From: Algoriphagus boritolerans DSM 17298 = JCM 18970
GTDB lineage: Bacteria; Bacteroidota; Bacteroidia; Cytophagales; Cyclobacteriaceae
Assembly: GCF_900108085.1 (NCBI RefSeq)
Contig: NZ_FNVR01000016.1
Coordinates: 32,768 to 96,767, forward strand
Direction of reading: 5' to 3'
Length of the DNA: 64,000 nucleotides
The notes beneath the pieces were generated by a model. That model saw only the letters and a list, made by a program, of their open reading frames with translations. It searched no databases and was not told the origin of the DNA. Numbering within the stretch: the stretch's first letter is position 1; each line of letters opens with the position of its first letter. Both the position numbers and the translations under genes were made by a program. Positions 33,304 to 42,708 of this stretch are shown here, one piece after another.

Positions 33304-34986
33304 TTATTTAAGTTGAGCATCTGATGAAGCGAGCATTTCCAGCATAGCAAGACTTTGATATTGCTGATTGATTGCATTGATGCGTTTGAGTTGGTAATCC
33401 AGCAAAAGCTGCTGTGCCCGCAGAACTTCTGTAAAATCCCGTCCATTGCTGCTGAAGGCGGTTAGCAGGAGATTGATAGTTTGGTCGACAAGTTTCACCT
33501 GTTCCGTGTAAAGTTCAATTTTCCGTTCTGCATCTTCCCAATCCCGAAAAGCATTTGCCCATTCCATGGTAAGTAGGTTTTCGGTTTTTTGACGGGATAG
33601 GGAGGCGGCTTCTTTGAGGTATTCCGACTCCCTGATTTTGGCATTGGTTTTCTTACGATAGATCGGCAAAGTCATCGTTACCATCGGCATGACCATATTT
33701 TCTCCGCCCATCATCATGCCATCTTCCATTCGGGGTTTGAAGGGCATGTAGTTTACTCCTGCACCGAGCATGGGCCGTCCGTCGAATTTTGCCATTTTGG
33801 CCTGCTGCTCGTAGGCTGACATTTCGGAATCATACATGGCCAGCATAGGATTATGTCTTTTGATGCTGTCCAGAATTTCGAGTTTTTCCTCATTCAAACT
33901 TGCAGGCGAAAGCACTCCTGCCAACTGAATCTCCTCTCGAATTTCCCGATTGAGGAGTTGGTTGAACTTGATTTGCAAAGGTTCCAAATCTGCCTCCAGC
34001 TGCACCAGATTACTTTCGAGCTCCTTCATTTCGATTCGAATCTGCAAGACATCACTCATGCCCGAACCTGAGCTTGCCTCCATACCGCCGCCACTCATCG
34101 AAGAAGGGGAGGTGGCTGGCATTGGTGAGGTACCCGAACCCATCGAGTTCATGGATGATGCTCCAGCAGCGCTACTTCCTGATATGCTGGTAGCAGGACT
34201 CCTCTCCACCGGAGCGGAACTGCCAGAACTTGGTGACGCAGCTTGATACTTAATCAAGGCGAGACGTTCGTATTTTTTCAGGTATTCCAGATTTTCCTTG
34301 CTTATCCGTATCTCTTCGTTTAATCGATGCAGCTCGTACCAGGTGGATTTGACCTGAAAGAACAGCTGATTTTTTTCCTCCAGAAAGAGCTGATATTGCG
34401 CAAGTGCCATGTAATTGGCCTCTTCTTTCTGCGCGGAAAGCATTCCAAACCAAGGAAACATCTGCATCAGCTGAATGTCAGCTTGCTGATTGCCCATGAA
34501 TCGTTCCATAGGAGTAAGGAAAAATCCTACTCTCAACTCAGGATCAGGGAGTGAAACTTGCCCAACTCGTTCCTTGGATGCAGCATAGCGGGCGTAGGAG
34601 GCCTTTAGTCCGGGGTTGTTTTGCGCTGCGACAATCAGGTAGTCATCGAGGGATTGGGCTTTTGACTTAGATGTAAATAGTGGGAAGTAAAGCGTAAGTA
34701 GTAGGGAGAAAGTTAGAACGTTGAATTTTGAAGTCAGAAAGCTGAAGTGAGAAAGCTGAAATTTCAAATCAGAAGGCTGAAGTGAGAAAGCTGAATTTTT
34801 GAATTTCTCTCTTAGATTTTCACTGAAAAAAGCACAAATTCGCACGGATTTTTTTTCAATGCCTACAAAGTTTTCCCACAGATTAGTGCGGAAAAATTCC
34901 CGGATTCTTGCAGATTTTATTTGATATATCGAGGTCTGAGCCTCAATAAACCAATTGATGGTTGTTTTTCTCATAACCTTAGGCAT
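33304..34986 (-). CDS. TolC-family outer-membrane efflux protein with repeat-derived N-terminus
   Basis: The open frame gives 560 residues; its ATG at 34986 overlaps the cusA stop. The recognisable protein starts with a signal peptide ('FNVLTFSLLLTLYFPLFTSK', about residues 88-107) followed by 'AQSLDDYLIVAAQNNPGLKASYARY' and two outer-membrane efflux repeats with long helices. A Ser/Gly/Met-rich linker ('SGSSAAGASSMNSMGSG', about 265-300) interrupts the first repeat. The first 85 residues are translated dispersed repeats (34730-34960), and no ATG, GTG or TTG directly precedes the signal. Either a long pre-signal extension is made or the start is damaged. Confidence 0.85.
   Translation of the reverse strand: MPKVMRKTTINWFIEAQTSIYQIKSARIREFFRTNLWENFVGIEKKSVRICAFFSENLREKFKNSAFSLQPSDLKFQLSHFSFLTSKFNVLTFSLLLTLYFPLFTSKSKAQSLDDYLIVAAQNNPGLKASYARYAASKERVGQVSLPDPELRVGFFLTPMERFMGNQQADIQLMQMFPWFGMLSAQKEEANYMALAQYQLFLEEKNQLFFQVKSTWYELHRLNEEIRISKENLEYLKKYERLALIKYQAASPSSGSSAPVERSPATSISGSSAAGASSMNSMGSGTSPMPATSPSSMSGGGMEASSGSGMSDVLQIRIEMKELESNLVQLEADLEPLQIKFNQLLNREIREEIQLAGVLSPASLNEEKLEILDSIKRHNPMLAMYDSEMSAYEQQAKMAKFDGRPMLGAGVNYMPFKPRMEDGMMMGGENMVMPMVTMTLPIYRKKTNAKIRESEYLKEAASLSRQKTENLLTMEWANAFRDWEDAERKIELYTEQVKLVDQTINLLLTAFSSNGRDFTEVLRAQQLLLDYQLKRINAINQQYQSLAMLEMLASSDAQLK
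34730..34960. repeat. tandem and dispersed repeats inside the tolC 5' region
   Basis: Four copies of a 14-bp unit GTSAGAAAGCTGAA or close variants lie at 34733-34746, 34747-34760, 34768-34781 and 34782-34795. They are followed by a second repeat type with 'CACAGATTAGTGCGG' and 'ATTCGCACGGATT' segments (34838-34920). The frame of the tolC-like gene stays open through all of it. Confidence 0.65.
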
Positions 34987-37900
34987 GTGATTCCTCGGTG
35001 AATACTTCGGAATTGTGTTTTAATTTTCGTTCGGCCCACCAACAATACAGGGTCGGTACAATAAATACGGTGGTGATTTCCAAAACCATTCCTCCCAAAG
35101 AAGGAATCGCCATCGGAATCATAATATCCGATCCTCTTCCGGTGGAAGTGAAGATCGGAACCAAGGCCAGCATAGTGGTAGCGGTAGTCATCATGCAGGG
35201 CAAAACTCTTCGTTTTCCGGCTTCCAATACCGAGTCACGGATTTCCTGAACAGTACTAGGCTTGTTTTCTTTGAAGCTCTGATCCAAATAAGATGCTACG
35301 ACCACCCCATCGTCAGTTGCAATTCCAAACAAGGCAATAAATCCGACCCAAACCGCCACGCTGAGATTGTAGACTTTCATCTGGAACAGGTCCCGGAGAT
35401 TAGCGCCGAAAAAGGAGAAATTCATAAACCAATCCTGTCCATAGAACCAAATCATTAGAAATCCTCCTGAAAAAGCCATTGCAATTCCTGAGAACACGAA
35501 CAGGGTCGTAGAAACAGCCCTGAACTGGAAATAGAGAATCAGAAAGATCAGAATCAAACTCAAAGGTACCACCAGAGAAAGCCGTTCCTCGGCACGGATT
35601 TGATTCTCATACGAACCTGAAAATGCATAGCGGACCCCACTTGGGATTTTCAGTTCGCCCGAATCGATTTTTCCCTGTAGATACCGTTGGGCATCCTCTA
35701 CCACAGTAACCTCAGCAAAGCCCGGCATCTTATCCAATAGTACATAGCCTACCAAGAAGCTGTTTTCGCCTCTGATCATATCCGGGCCGGGTCGATAACT
35801 AACTTTGACCAATTGCCCCAAAGGAATGTAATTCCCGACAGGAGTGGGGATCTGCAAGTTTTCAATGGCATAGGGATCATCTCGAAACTCCCGTGCATAG
35901 CGTACCCGAATCGGGAAACGCTCCCGGCCTTCGACGGTGGTGCTGAGTTTCATTCCCCCAATTGCAGTCTCGATGAAGTCCTGCACATCCATGACATTTA
36001 ATCCATAGCGGGATATTTGCTCTCGATCGATATCCAATTCAAGGTAAGGTTTGCCAACAATCCGATCGGCAAAGACTGCTTCCTTCTTTACCGATGGAAC
36101 CTCTTTTAGGTACTTTTCCAACTGTAGGCCAAAGCTTTCAATAGTTTGTAGATCAGGGCCATATACTTTTATTCCCATCGGTGCCCGCATGCCGGTTTGC
36201 AGCATGACGAGTCGTGTTTCGATGGGTTGGAGCTTCGGCGAAGAAGTGACACCCGGGAGATTGATCACGCTGACAATTTCATTCCAGATATCATCGGGAG
36301 TTTTGATATGGGGTCGCCATTGACGGAAATATTCTCCATCCGGATCTTCTACCAGATTCTTGACATTAATCTGATTGGGAGTCATGGTTTCAGGATCAAA
36401 GAGCGAACCGTCTTTCAATTCATATTTTCCTTCCTCGTTGATTTTGAAGCGAATTCTACTGCCATGGATGTCGGTGGCGTATTCGGTTTTGTAATTGATG
36501 GTGTTTTCAAACATGGACATCGGTGCCGGATCGATTGCCGTCTCGGCTCGACCTGCTTTTCCCACGACCATATCCACTTCAGGAATTGCCGTCACCATCA
36601 TGTCGAGCTTTTGCAGGACTTCCTTATTTTCCTGAATTCCGGAGTGCGGCATCGTAGTTGGCATCAGAAGAAATGAACCTTCATTGAGTGAAGGCATAAA
36701 TTCTTTGCCTAAACCGGGGAAGGTATGGGTCATTCCTGACCAGAATCCGGAGGTTCGAATATTGATACCTATCAGGTCAAAACCCTTCGGAATAACCCCA
36801 AAAACCCGATGGAAGCCCAGCCATACGCTTGCCCCGAGTAGGATGACAACGACAGGAAAGAGCATAAACTTGAACTTGTTTTCCAAACACCATCCTAAAA
36901 TCCGGGGATAGATTCGGATAAATCCGGCAAATCCTCCCAATACCAAGGCAAGGAGCAAGGCGATGAAAAGGAAATTGGTCAGAAAGCTGACAGAAACTCC
37001 CAAAGGCATCCATTCCTGAGTCAGAAGCCAGGTAACCCCCAAAAGCGTCACAACGATGATTAGGAAACTTTTCCGTGGTTCTACCTTCTCAGGATAATGG
37101 AATGCGGCGGTATGCACCAAACCATAGCCGAAAAGCAACCAACCTGCCCAAGACCAAACTGTAAATGCGATGATGGGACCCAAGATGAGTAAGGCATAAT
37201 TCAGGTAGCGCCCGATATGACCTTTTGATTTTTTGATGGAAAAAATCCAGTGGGAAAATGCCGGCATAATCAGCAAGGTGAAAATCACTGCCGAAATCAA
37301 TGCGAATGTTTTGGTGTAGGCCAAGGGGCCAAAGAGTTTTCCTTCTGCTGCCTGAAGTGTGAAAACCGGTAAAAAGCTGATGATGGTCGTACTGACAGCG
37401 GTGATAATTGCACCGGATACTTCCGAAGTAGCGAGATAGACAGTCTTCAGTTTAGTTTGGCCGGCAGGAGCAGTTTCCAGATGCCGAAGGATATTTTCAT
37501 TCAAAATAATCCCCAAGTCGACCATGGTGCCTATCGCGATGGCAATTCCCGAAAGGGCTACGATATTGGCATCTACGCCAAAGTATTTCATGAAAATAAA
37601 ACACATCAAAACTGCCATCGGAAGCAAAGCAGAGATCAGCAAGGAAGCCCTCAGATTGTACACCATGACGATGATGACCAAAATGGTGATCAGAATTTGA
37701 AGGCTGATTGCTTCGTACAGTGTTCCTAAAGTTTCATAAATGAGACTTGTCCGATCGTAGAAAGGGACGATGGTCACTTTGGAAACTGTGCCGTCTGCCA
37801 GTGTTTTGGAAGGAAGCCCTTGGGAGATTTTCTCTATTTCTGCCTTGACCCCTTCGATGACTTTGAGCGGATTATCTCCGTATCGTGCGATGACCACACC

Positions 37901-38812
37901 GCCCACAGCCTCTGCACCGGACTTATCCAATATGCCTGACATGTTTCGGGTTTGAGGACCGATGTTGACCCTTGCGACATCCTGAATTCGGATGGGCACG
38001 TTGTCCGTAACTTTGACTACAGCCTTATCCAAATCTGCGAGTTCTTCGACATACCCTAAACCCCGGATGAAGTAATCGACTTTGTTGACTTCTATGGTGT
38101 TGGCAGAGACATCCAAATTGGAATTCCGAACCGCTTCCATTACATCCATCAGCGTGACTCCGTTTGCCTTTAGGGCTCCCGGATCGACATCAACTTGATA
38201 TTCTTTGACATATCCGCCGACGGAAGCTACTTCCGAAACGCCCTCCACGGCAGTTAATGAATAGCGAACGTAGTAGTCTTGGATGGTCCTGAGCTCATGG
38301 AGATCCCAACCTCCAGCAGGATTTCCTTCAGGATCACGGCCTTCGAGCGTGTACCAATAGACCTGTCCTAAAGCTGTGGCATCAGGACCTAGTTTGGGTT
38401 GAACCCCTTCGGGAAGGAGCCCAGCAGAAAGGGAGTTTAGCTTTTCGAGCACACGGGATCTGCTCCAGTAGAATTCAACGTCTTCTTCGAAAATGATATA
38501 GATACTGGAAAAACCGAAAGCTGAACTGGACCTTACGCTTTTTACACCTGGAAGTCCCAGGAGAGAAGTGGTCAGTGGATAGGTGATTTGGTCTTCTACA
38601 TCCTGTGGTGAACGACCCATCCATTCGGTGAAGACAATTTGTTGGTTTTCTCCGATATCGGGAATCGCGTCCACAGGAACAGGATCCCTCGGAAGAAAAC
38701 TGACAGACCAATTGAAGGGTGCCGTGACGATACCCCAGCCGATAATCAGCAAGAGGAAAAGAACGGTAACCAGTTTATTTTCAAGGAAATACTTGACGAT
38801 TTTGTTTAGCAT
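34979..38812 (-). CDS. cusA: CusA/CzcA-type heavy-metal RND efflux pump
   Basis: 1277 residues, longer than the usual 1030-1050. Has the RND plan of 12 helices and two large periplasmic loops. Signatures include 'DPVPVDAIPDIGENQQIVFTEWMGRSPQDVEDQITYPL' at the N-terminus, 'AIAIGTMVDLGIILNENI' with proton-relay acids in TM4, and 'GIATDDGVVVASYLDQ' near the end. Extra length sits in the middle (about 500-800), where additional hydrophobic segments and an 'MPTTMPHSGIQEN' loop occur. With the adaptor and TolC-like genes it forms a tripartite Cu/Ag exporter. Substrate assignment follows family and context. Confidence 0.93.
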   Translation of the reverse strand: MLNKIVKYFLENKLVTVLFLLLIIGWGIVTAPFNWSVSFLPRDPVPVDAIPDIGENQQIVFTEWMGRSPQDVEDQITYPLTTSLLGLPGVKSVRSSSAFGFSSIYIIFEEDVEFYWSRSRVLEKLNSLSAGLLPEGVQPKLGPDATALGQVYWYTLEGRDPEGNPAGGWDLHELRTIQDYYVRYSLTAVEGVSEVASVGGYVKEYQVDVDPGALKANGVTLMDVMEAVRNSNLDVSANTIEVNKVDYFIRGLGYVEELADLDKAVVKVTDNVPIRIQDVARVNIGPQTRNMSGILDKSGAEAVGGVVIARYGDNPLKVIEGVKAEIEKISQGLPSKTLADGTVSKVTIVPFYDRTSLIYETLGTLYEAISLQILITILVIIVMVYNLRASLLISALLPMAVLMCFIFMKYFGVDANIVALSGIAIAIGTMVDLGIILNENILRHLETAPAGQTKLKTVYLATSEVSGAIITAVSTTIISFLPVFTLQAAEGKLFGPLAYTKTFALISAVIFTLLIMPAFSHWIFSIKKSKGHIGRYLNYALLILGPIIAFTVWSWAGWLLFGYGLVHTAAFHYPEKVEPRKSFLIIVVTLLGVTWLLTQEWMPLGVSVSFLTNFLFIALLLALVLGGFAGFIRIYPRILGWCLENKFKFMLFPVVVILLGASVWLGFHRVFGVIPKGFDLIGINIRTSGFWSGMTHTFPGLGKEFMPSLNEGSFLLMPTTMPHSGIQENKEVLQKLDMMVTAIPEVDMVVGKAGRAETAIDPAPMSMFENTINYKTEYATDIHGSRIRFKINEEGKYELKDGSLFDPETMTPNQINVKNLVEDPDGEYFRQWRPHIKTPDDIWNEIVSVINLPGVTSSPKLQPIETRLVMLQTGMRAPMGIKVYGPDLQTIESFGLQLEKYLKEVPSVKKEAVFADRIVGKPYLELDIDREQISRYGLNVMDVQDFIETAIGGMKLSTTVEGRERFPIRVRYAREFRDDPYAIENLQIPTPVGNYIPLGQLVKVSYRPGPDMIRGENSFLVGYVLLDKMPGFAEVTVVEDAQRYLQGKIDSGELKIPSGVRYAFSGSYENQIRAEERLSLVVPLSLILIFLILYFQFRAVSTTLFVFSGIAMAFSGGFLMIWFYGQDWFMNFSFFGANLRDLFQMKVYNLSVAVWVGFIALFGIATDDGVVVASYLDQSFKENKPSTVQEIRDSVLEAGKRRVLPCMMTTATTMLALVPIFTSTGRGSDIMIPMAIPSLGGMVLEITTVFIVPTLYCWWAERKLKHNSEVFTEESHA

Positions 38813-38903
38813 AAATCACAAAGGTTAAATGCAGAAAATGAAACTTTAAGCCAGCTTGGCGAAAGTCAATCGCATGCAGGGAATAATCCTGCTAACCTTG
38901 GAT

Positions 38904-39317
38904 TTAAATCAGAAATTGCTCAATGAGGACGTGAATGTCCTGATTAAGTGGGGGAGAGGTGTAATACGAAAAAGTGGGCTGATCACTATCAGAAGATTCA
39001 AGTCCGAAAACAAAAACTTGAACTAGCGCAACGGTAAAGTTGACGGAGAGTTTGAGATCTACTTTTTTGAGCTGGACATCTTCATCGACCTGAAGGTGCT
39101 CGATGATATTTTTGCAGCAGGATTGTGGGGAGTTTTCTGACTTGGAATCACTTTCCTCATGTTCCATATCCATTGCCATTCCGCAATCAAGATGCTTCGC
39201 AGAAAAACCTATGTCACTTTTCATCACATGGCCCATGCAAAAATGGGTTGTCTTCGCCATCCCTATGGAGGAGAAAAGAACCAAAAAGGCAAGTGCTATG
39301 GAGAAAATGGTTTTCAC
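38904..39317 (-). CDS. HYC_CC_PP family protein
   Basis: 137 residues with a signal peptide ending near 'SIGMAKTTHFC'. The family's naming residues are visible: an H-x-C at 'HFCMGH', a 'SCCKNI' pair and a C-terminal 'SPPLNQDIHVLIEQFLI'. A His/Met/Asp-rich segment ('CGMAMDMEHEES') lies between. The start appears to be GTG. The family is known from Bacteroidota metal-efflux loci; its function is uncharacterised, but metal binding in the periplasm is plausible. It begins the run that leads into cusA (91 bp). Confidence 0.85.
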   Translation of the reverse strand: MKTIFSIALAFLVLFSSIGMAKTTHFCMGHVMKSDIGFSAKHLDCGMAMDMEHEESDSKSENSPQSCCKNIIEHLQVDEDVQLKKVDLKLSVNFTVALVQVFVFGLESSDSDQPTFSYYTSPPLNQDIHVLIEQFLI

Positions 39318-39481
39318 AAGTTCAAATGTAGGGAATAATTAAGACAAAAGTATCAAGACATAAGTATCAAGAGTTTAGAAGCATGACACAAGAAAAAAGA
39401 CCAGAAAATTCAAATTGGGGTAACCAAAAATTGAAATTCCTTTTCAATCAGTCTTGGATCTTGTGTCGATAGTCTAAATTC

Positions 39482-39694
39482 TTACTCTTTCTCATTCGCA
39501 ATAAAGCCTGCCTTGAGCACGGCTTTTTTGATATCCTGAGGATTTAGATTTTCTGTTTCTACGGTCAAGGTGCGCTCAGGATCCAACAAATCGACATTCC
39601 AAGATTGGATATCGGCTTGTTCATCGAGTTTGGGAGTGACTTTGGCCAGGCAATTGGTACACTGGATATTGGTTTTGAATTTTAGCGTTTTCAT
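39482..39694 (-). CDS. HMA-domain copper chaperone
   Basis: 70 residues from MKTLKFKTNIQCTNC: a single heavy-metal-associated ferredoxin-like domain. The binding Cys pair is 'CTNC' (residues 12-15). The later 'LNPQDIKKAVLKAGFIA' helix and strand complete the fold. A longer open frame extends upstream but reads through a palindrome and has no similarity. It probably delivers Cu(I) to the CopA ATPase encoded just upstream, or to the efflux set. Confidence 0.88.
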   Translation of the reverse strand: MKTLKFKTNIQCTNCLAKVTPKLDEQADIQSWNVDLLDPERTLTVETENLNPQDIKKAVLKAGFIANEKE

Positions 39695-40032
39695 CTGTTT
39701 ATAACTTGATTTTAATTGGTCAGATAGCCTGTCCCGATTTTTCTTCGGGAGAATCTCGCATGGTTTATAATCATCCCAGTATGTGACGATCTTCGTCATG
39801 CTCGATTTCATCTGTTAGAATTTAGACATTAGATATTAGATACCAGACATAAGACTTTGGAAAAGCTTCAGTTTGGTTTTTCAGTTTGAGGTTCAATTTT
39901 ACTTCGTAAATCGTATTTCGTACTTTTTCTGATGCTGGCTTTAAGATTTTGGTGAATTAAGCTTTGATTGGGCTTTTTCGCAAGGAGTTCCCTTTGAGCT
40001 CGTATATCGTACTTGGTTTAATTTTTCAATCT
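39695..40032. other. non-coding gap between the HMA gene and copA
   Basis: Contains a palindrome TCCCGATTTTTCTTCGGGA (about 39732-39750) like the CCCGAT-type repeats in rnpB, a TAGACATTAGATATTAGATA repeat (39832-39851) and two similar TCGTAAATCGTATTTCGTAC / TCGTATATCGTAC segments. No gene is visible. Confidence 0.55.
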
Positions 40033-42318
40033 TCAAATTTTAGAATTTTTCAATCGTAAGCTGTTCAACACCACCGATACCGAACTAAATGCCATTGCAG
40101 CTCCGGCTATCATCGGATCTAGAAGAAATCCATTGATTGGGTATAGCGCGCCTGCCGCGATGGGGATTCCGATCAGATTATAGATAAAGGCCCAAAACAA
40201 GTTTTGCTTCACTCCATTTACTGTAAGCTTAGAAAGCCGGAATGCTTGTGGAATTTTCTCCAAATCGGAATTAATTAACGTGATTTTGGCAACATCCATT
40301 GCGATATCCGAACCGTGGCCCATTGCTATACTTACATCTGCCTGTGCCAAAGCTTCGGAGTCATTGACTCCATCCCCAACCATGGCAACCACCTTTCCTT
40401 TTTCCTGCAGGTTTTTGACAAACTGCGATTTGTCAGATGGCATCACTTCGGCACGAAAGTCCCTGATTCCAACTTCTCGAGCTACAGCCGTTGCAGTTTG
40501 GTGATTGTCACCCGTCAGCATGTAAACCTCAACTCCTGCTTTTTGAAGCTTTTGGATAGCTGATTTTGAACTCGGTTTAATCTGATCCTGAATGCCTAGG
40601 ATAGCCAATGCTTGCTCAGAGTCTGAAAACCAAATGACCGTTTGGGCAGCCTCACTCCAAGCTTTTGCCAAATCCGCAAGATCATTTGGAATTTGAATGC
40701 TATTTGCTTTCAAGAGTTTAGGGTTGCCCACATAATAGGTCTTTCCTCTTACTTTTCCTTTTACCCCTCTTGCTGTTATGCTTTCAAATTCTTGGATATC
40801 GACCGATTCAATTTCTTTTCCCTTTAGAAATTTCACCACTGCTTCGGCCAATGGATGTTCGGATTTACTTTCCAATGCCAGCAGTATTTGTAAGTAGTGA
40901 GTCGTTAGTAGTAAGTCATAACTCTCATCACCACTTACTACTAACTGTTTACCACTTACATTCTTTTCACTGCCAACTGCCCACTGAATACCGGTAAGGG
41001 TCGGTTTTCCCTCTGTGATTGTCCCGGTTTTGTCCAGAATGATAGCATTGACCCGATGACCCAATTCCAGGCTTTCTGCATCCCGGATCAGGATCTGATT
41101 TTCGGCACCTTTACCTACTCCAACCATAATGGCCGTAGGCGTGGCCAATCCTAAAGCACAGGGACAAGCAATCACCAATACAGAAACGGAGGCGAGCAAA
41201 GCATGAGAAAAAGCATTTTCACCACCAAAAACCATCCAAACTCCAAAGGTCAAGATTGATATTAGGATAACAATCGGAACGAAAATTCCTGCGATTTTAT
41301 CAACCAACTTCTGAACAGGCGCTTTACTGCCTTGTGCCTCCTGGACTCGTTGGATAATTTGGGCTAAGAGGGTAGAGGCTCCCACTTTTTCGGCTTCTAT
41401 TTCCAGACTGCCTTTTTGGTTGATGGTTCCTGCAAATACATTGTCCCCCAATTTTTTCTCTATTGGCACGGGTTCACCACTAATCATGCTTTCATCTATG
41501 AAAGATGATCCATTAATGACCTTCCCATCCACAGGGATTTTCTCTCCAGGTTTGATTAGAATTCGATCCTTAAGAATCACATCCTCGATCTTGATTTCCT
41601 GCGTTTTTCCATCTTGAATTCGTGTGAGCGTTTTTGGCTGAAGTCCTATGAGCTTTCTTAGAGCTGTACCTGTACTGGATTTTGCCCTTTCTTCCAGTAG
41701 TTTTCCGAAGGAAATAAAGACGATAATTACAGTCGCTGCTTCATAATAAACGTGTGGATGAATACCTTGACGATGCCAAAATTCCGGGAAAACGGTATTA
41801 AACACCGAGAAGATAAAGGCAATACCTGTACTTAATGCCACCAAGGTGTCCATGTTGGCTTTGCCATGACGGGCTTGCTTCCAGGCGTTGATGTAGAAAC
41901 GATTGCCAAAATAAAATAGCACCGGAATTGAGAGTGCTAAACTGATCCATCTTCCGGGTTCCCAGTCCATGAAAAACATTCCCAGAACGAATACCGGTAA
42001 AGTCAAAAGTGCCGCCCCCATGGTCTGTATTTTGACTTTTTCATACTTCTTCTCTTGTTCTTCTTGCACCGTTTCACTGACTTCTCGGTCACTGATAATC
42101 AGACCATAGCCAATTTCTTCCAATGCAGAATTTAATGATTCAGGAGTAGTGCTTTCCGAGAATTCAATCTGAACTGTGCCGGTTGCGAAATTTACTGCTG
42201 CGGAAATTACCCCGTCAGTGTGTTGAAGAATGGTTTCCACACTGGATGCACATGCAGCGCAGGTCATACCTGTGACAGGGAAGGATCGCTTTTGGAGTTT
42301 GGGATTCTGAATTTCCAT
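40033..42318 (-). CDS. copA: copper-translocating P1B-type ATPase
   Basis: 761 residues. One N-terminal HMA domain with 'TGMTCAACASSVE' (Cys pair about 19-22); membrane domain with the transport motif 'ACPCALGLATPTA'; phosphorylation site 'ILDKTGTITEGKPT'; nucleotide-binding 'SKSEHPLAEAV'; hinge 'VGDGVNDSEALAQADV'. Exports Cu(I) from the cytoplasm at the cost of ATP. Between the DKTG and SEHP motifs (about residues 450-477) lies an extra stretch coded by a fold-back repeat (40890-40959); the frame is intact. Copper specificity follows from CPC plus the context. Confidence 0.95.
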   Translation of the reverse strand: MEIQNPKLQKRSFPVTGMTCAACASSVETILQHTDGVISAAVNFATGTVQIEFSESTTPESLNSALEEIGYGLIISDREVSETVQEEQEKKYEKVKIQTMGAALLTLPVFVLGMFFMDWEPGRWISLALSIPVLFYFGNRFYINAWKQARHGKANMDTLVALSTGIAFIFSVFNTVFPEFWHRQGIHPHVYYEAATVIIVFISFGKLLEERAKSSTGTALRKLIGLQPKTLTRIQDGKTQEIKIEDVILKDRILIKPGEKIPVDGKVINGSSFIDESMISGEPVPIEKKLGDNVFAGTINQKGSLEIEAEKVGASTLLAQIIQRVQEAQGSKAPVQKLVDKIAGIFVPIVILISILTFGVWMVFGGENAFSHALLASVSVLVIACPCALGLATPTAIMVGVGKGAENQILIRDAESLELGHRVNAIILDKTGTITEGKPTLTGIQWAVGSEKNVSGKQLVVSGDESYDLLLTTHYLQILLALESKSEHPLAEAVVKFLKGKEIESVDIQEFESITARGVKGKVRGKTYYVGNPKLLKANSIQIPNDLADLAKAWSEAAQTVIWFSDSEQALAILGIQDQIKPSSKSAIQKLQKAGVEVYMLTGDNHQTATAVAREVGIRDFRAEVMPSDKSQFVKNLQEKGKVVAMVGDGVNDSEALAQADVSIAMGHGSDIAMDVAKITLINSDLEKIPQAFRLSKLTVNGVKQNLFWAFIYNLIGIPIAAGALYPINGFLLDPMIAGAAMAFSSVSVVLNSLRLKNSKI
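40890..40959. repeat. 70-bp fold-back repeat within copA
   Basis: The 26-bp arms at 40890-40915 (GTAAGTAGTGAGTCGTTAGT, then AGTAAG) and 40934-40959 are inverted copies with about 20 of 26 matches, around an 18-bp loop. It codes for the 'SGKQLVVSGDESYDLLLTTH' region, absent from typical CopA proteins. Confidence 0.65.
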
Positions 42319-42708
42319 ACTTCAAATTTCACCCGTTAGACCGTGTAAACTGTTATAGATTTTTGACAAAGTTTTATGAAATTATGCATCTCTTATCTCT
42401 GACTTTCAAGCGATGCAGAACATTCGTATGATGATGTTTTTTTGATTTTATGTCCTATCATTTTCGTGCTTTTAGGAAGATGATGAGTTTTTCTAGGACT
42501 TCTTGATGGGAAAATAAAAATAAATATTTCTAAAAATTAATTAGTTTAAATTTTTGGATACGGTAAAACGAACTTTGAAAGCTGATTTTTTAATTAGATA
42601 GTAGATTGAGTTTTTTCACGAATATATATTTTTAAATCAGCCTCAGACCTATTGTAATTGTTGTGATAACTGTATAGTTTCCAGAACAAATTTTAACCAA
42701 TACACCTT
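42319..42708. other. intergenic region between divergent copA and the subtilase gene
   Basis: 390 bp, A/T-rich. It must hold the promoters of both divergent genes. I see no clear operator palindrome, hairpin or coding sequence. Confidence 0.4.

Noticed and set aside
39695..39811. 39-residue N-terminal extension of the HMA chaperone
   Set aside because: Reads through a dispersed palindrome; the 70-residue HMA domain is complete without it.
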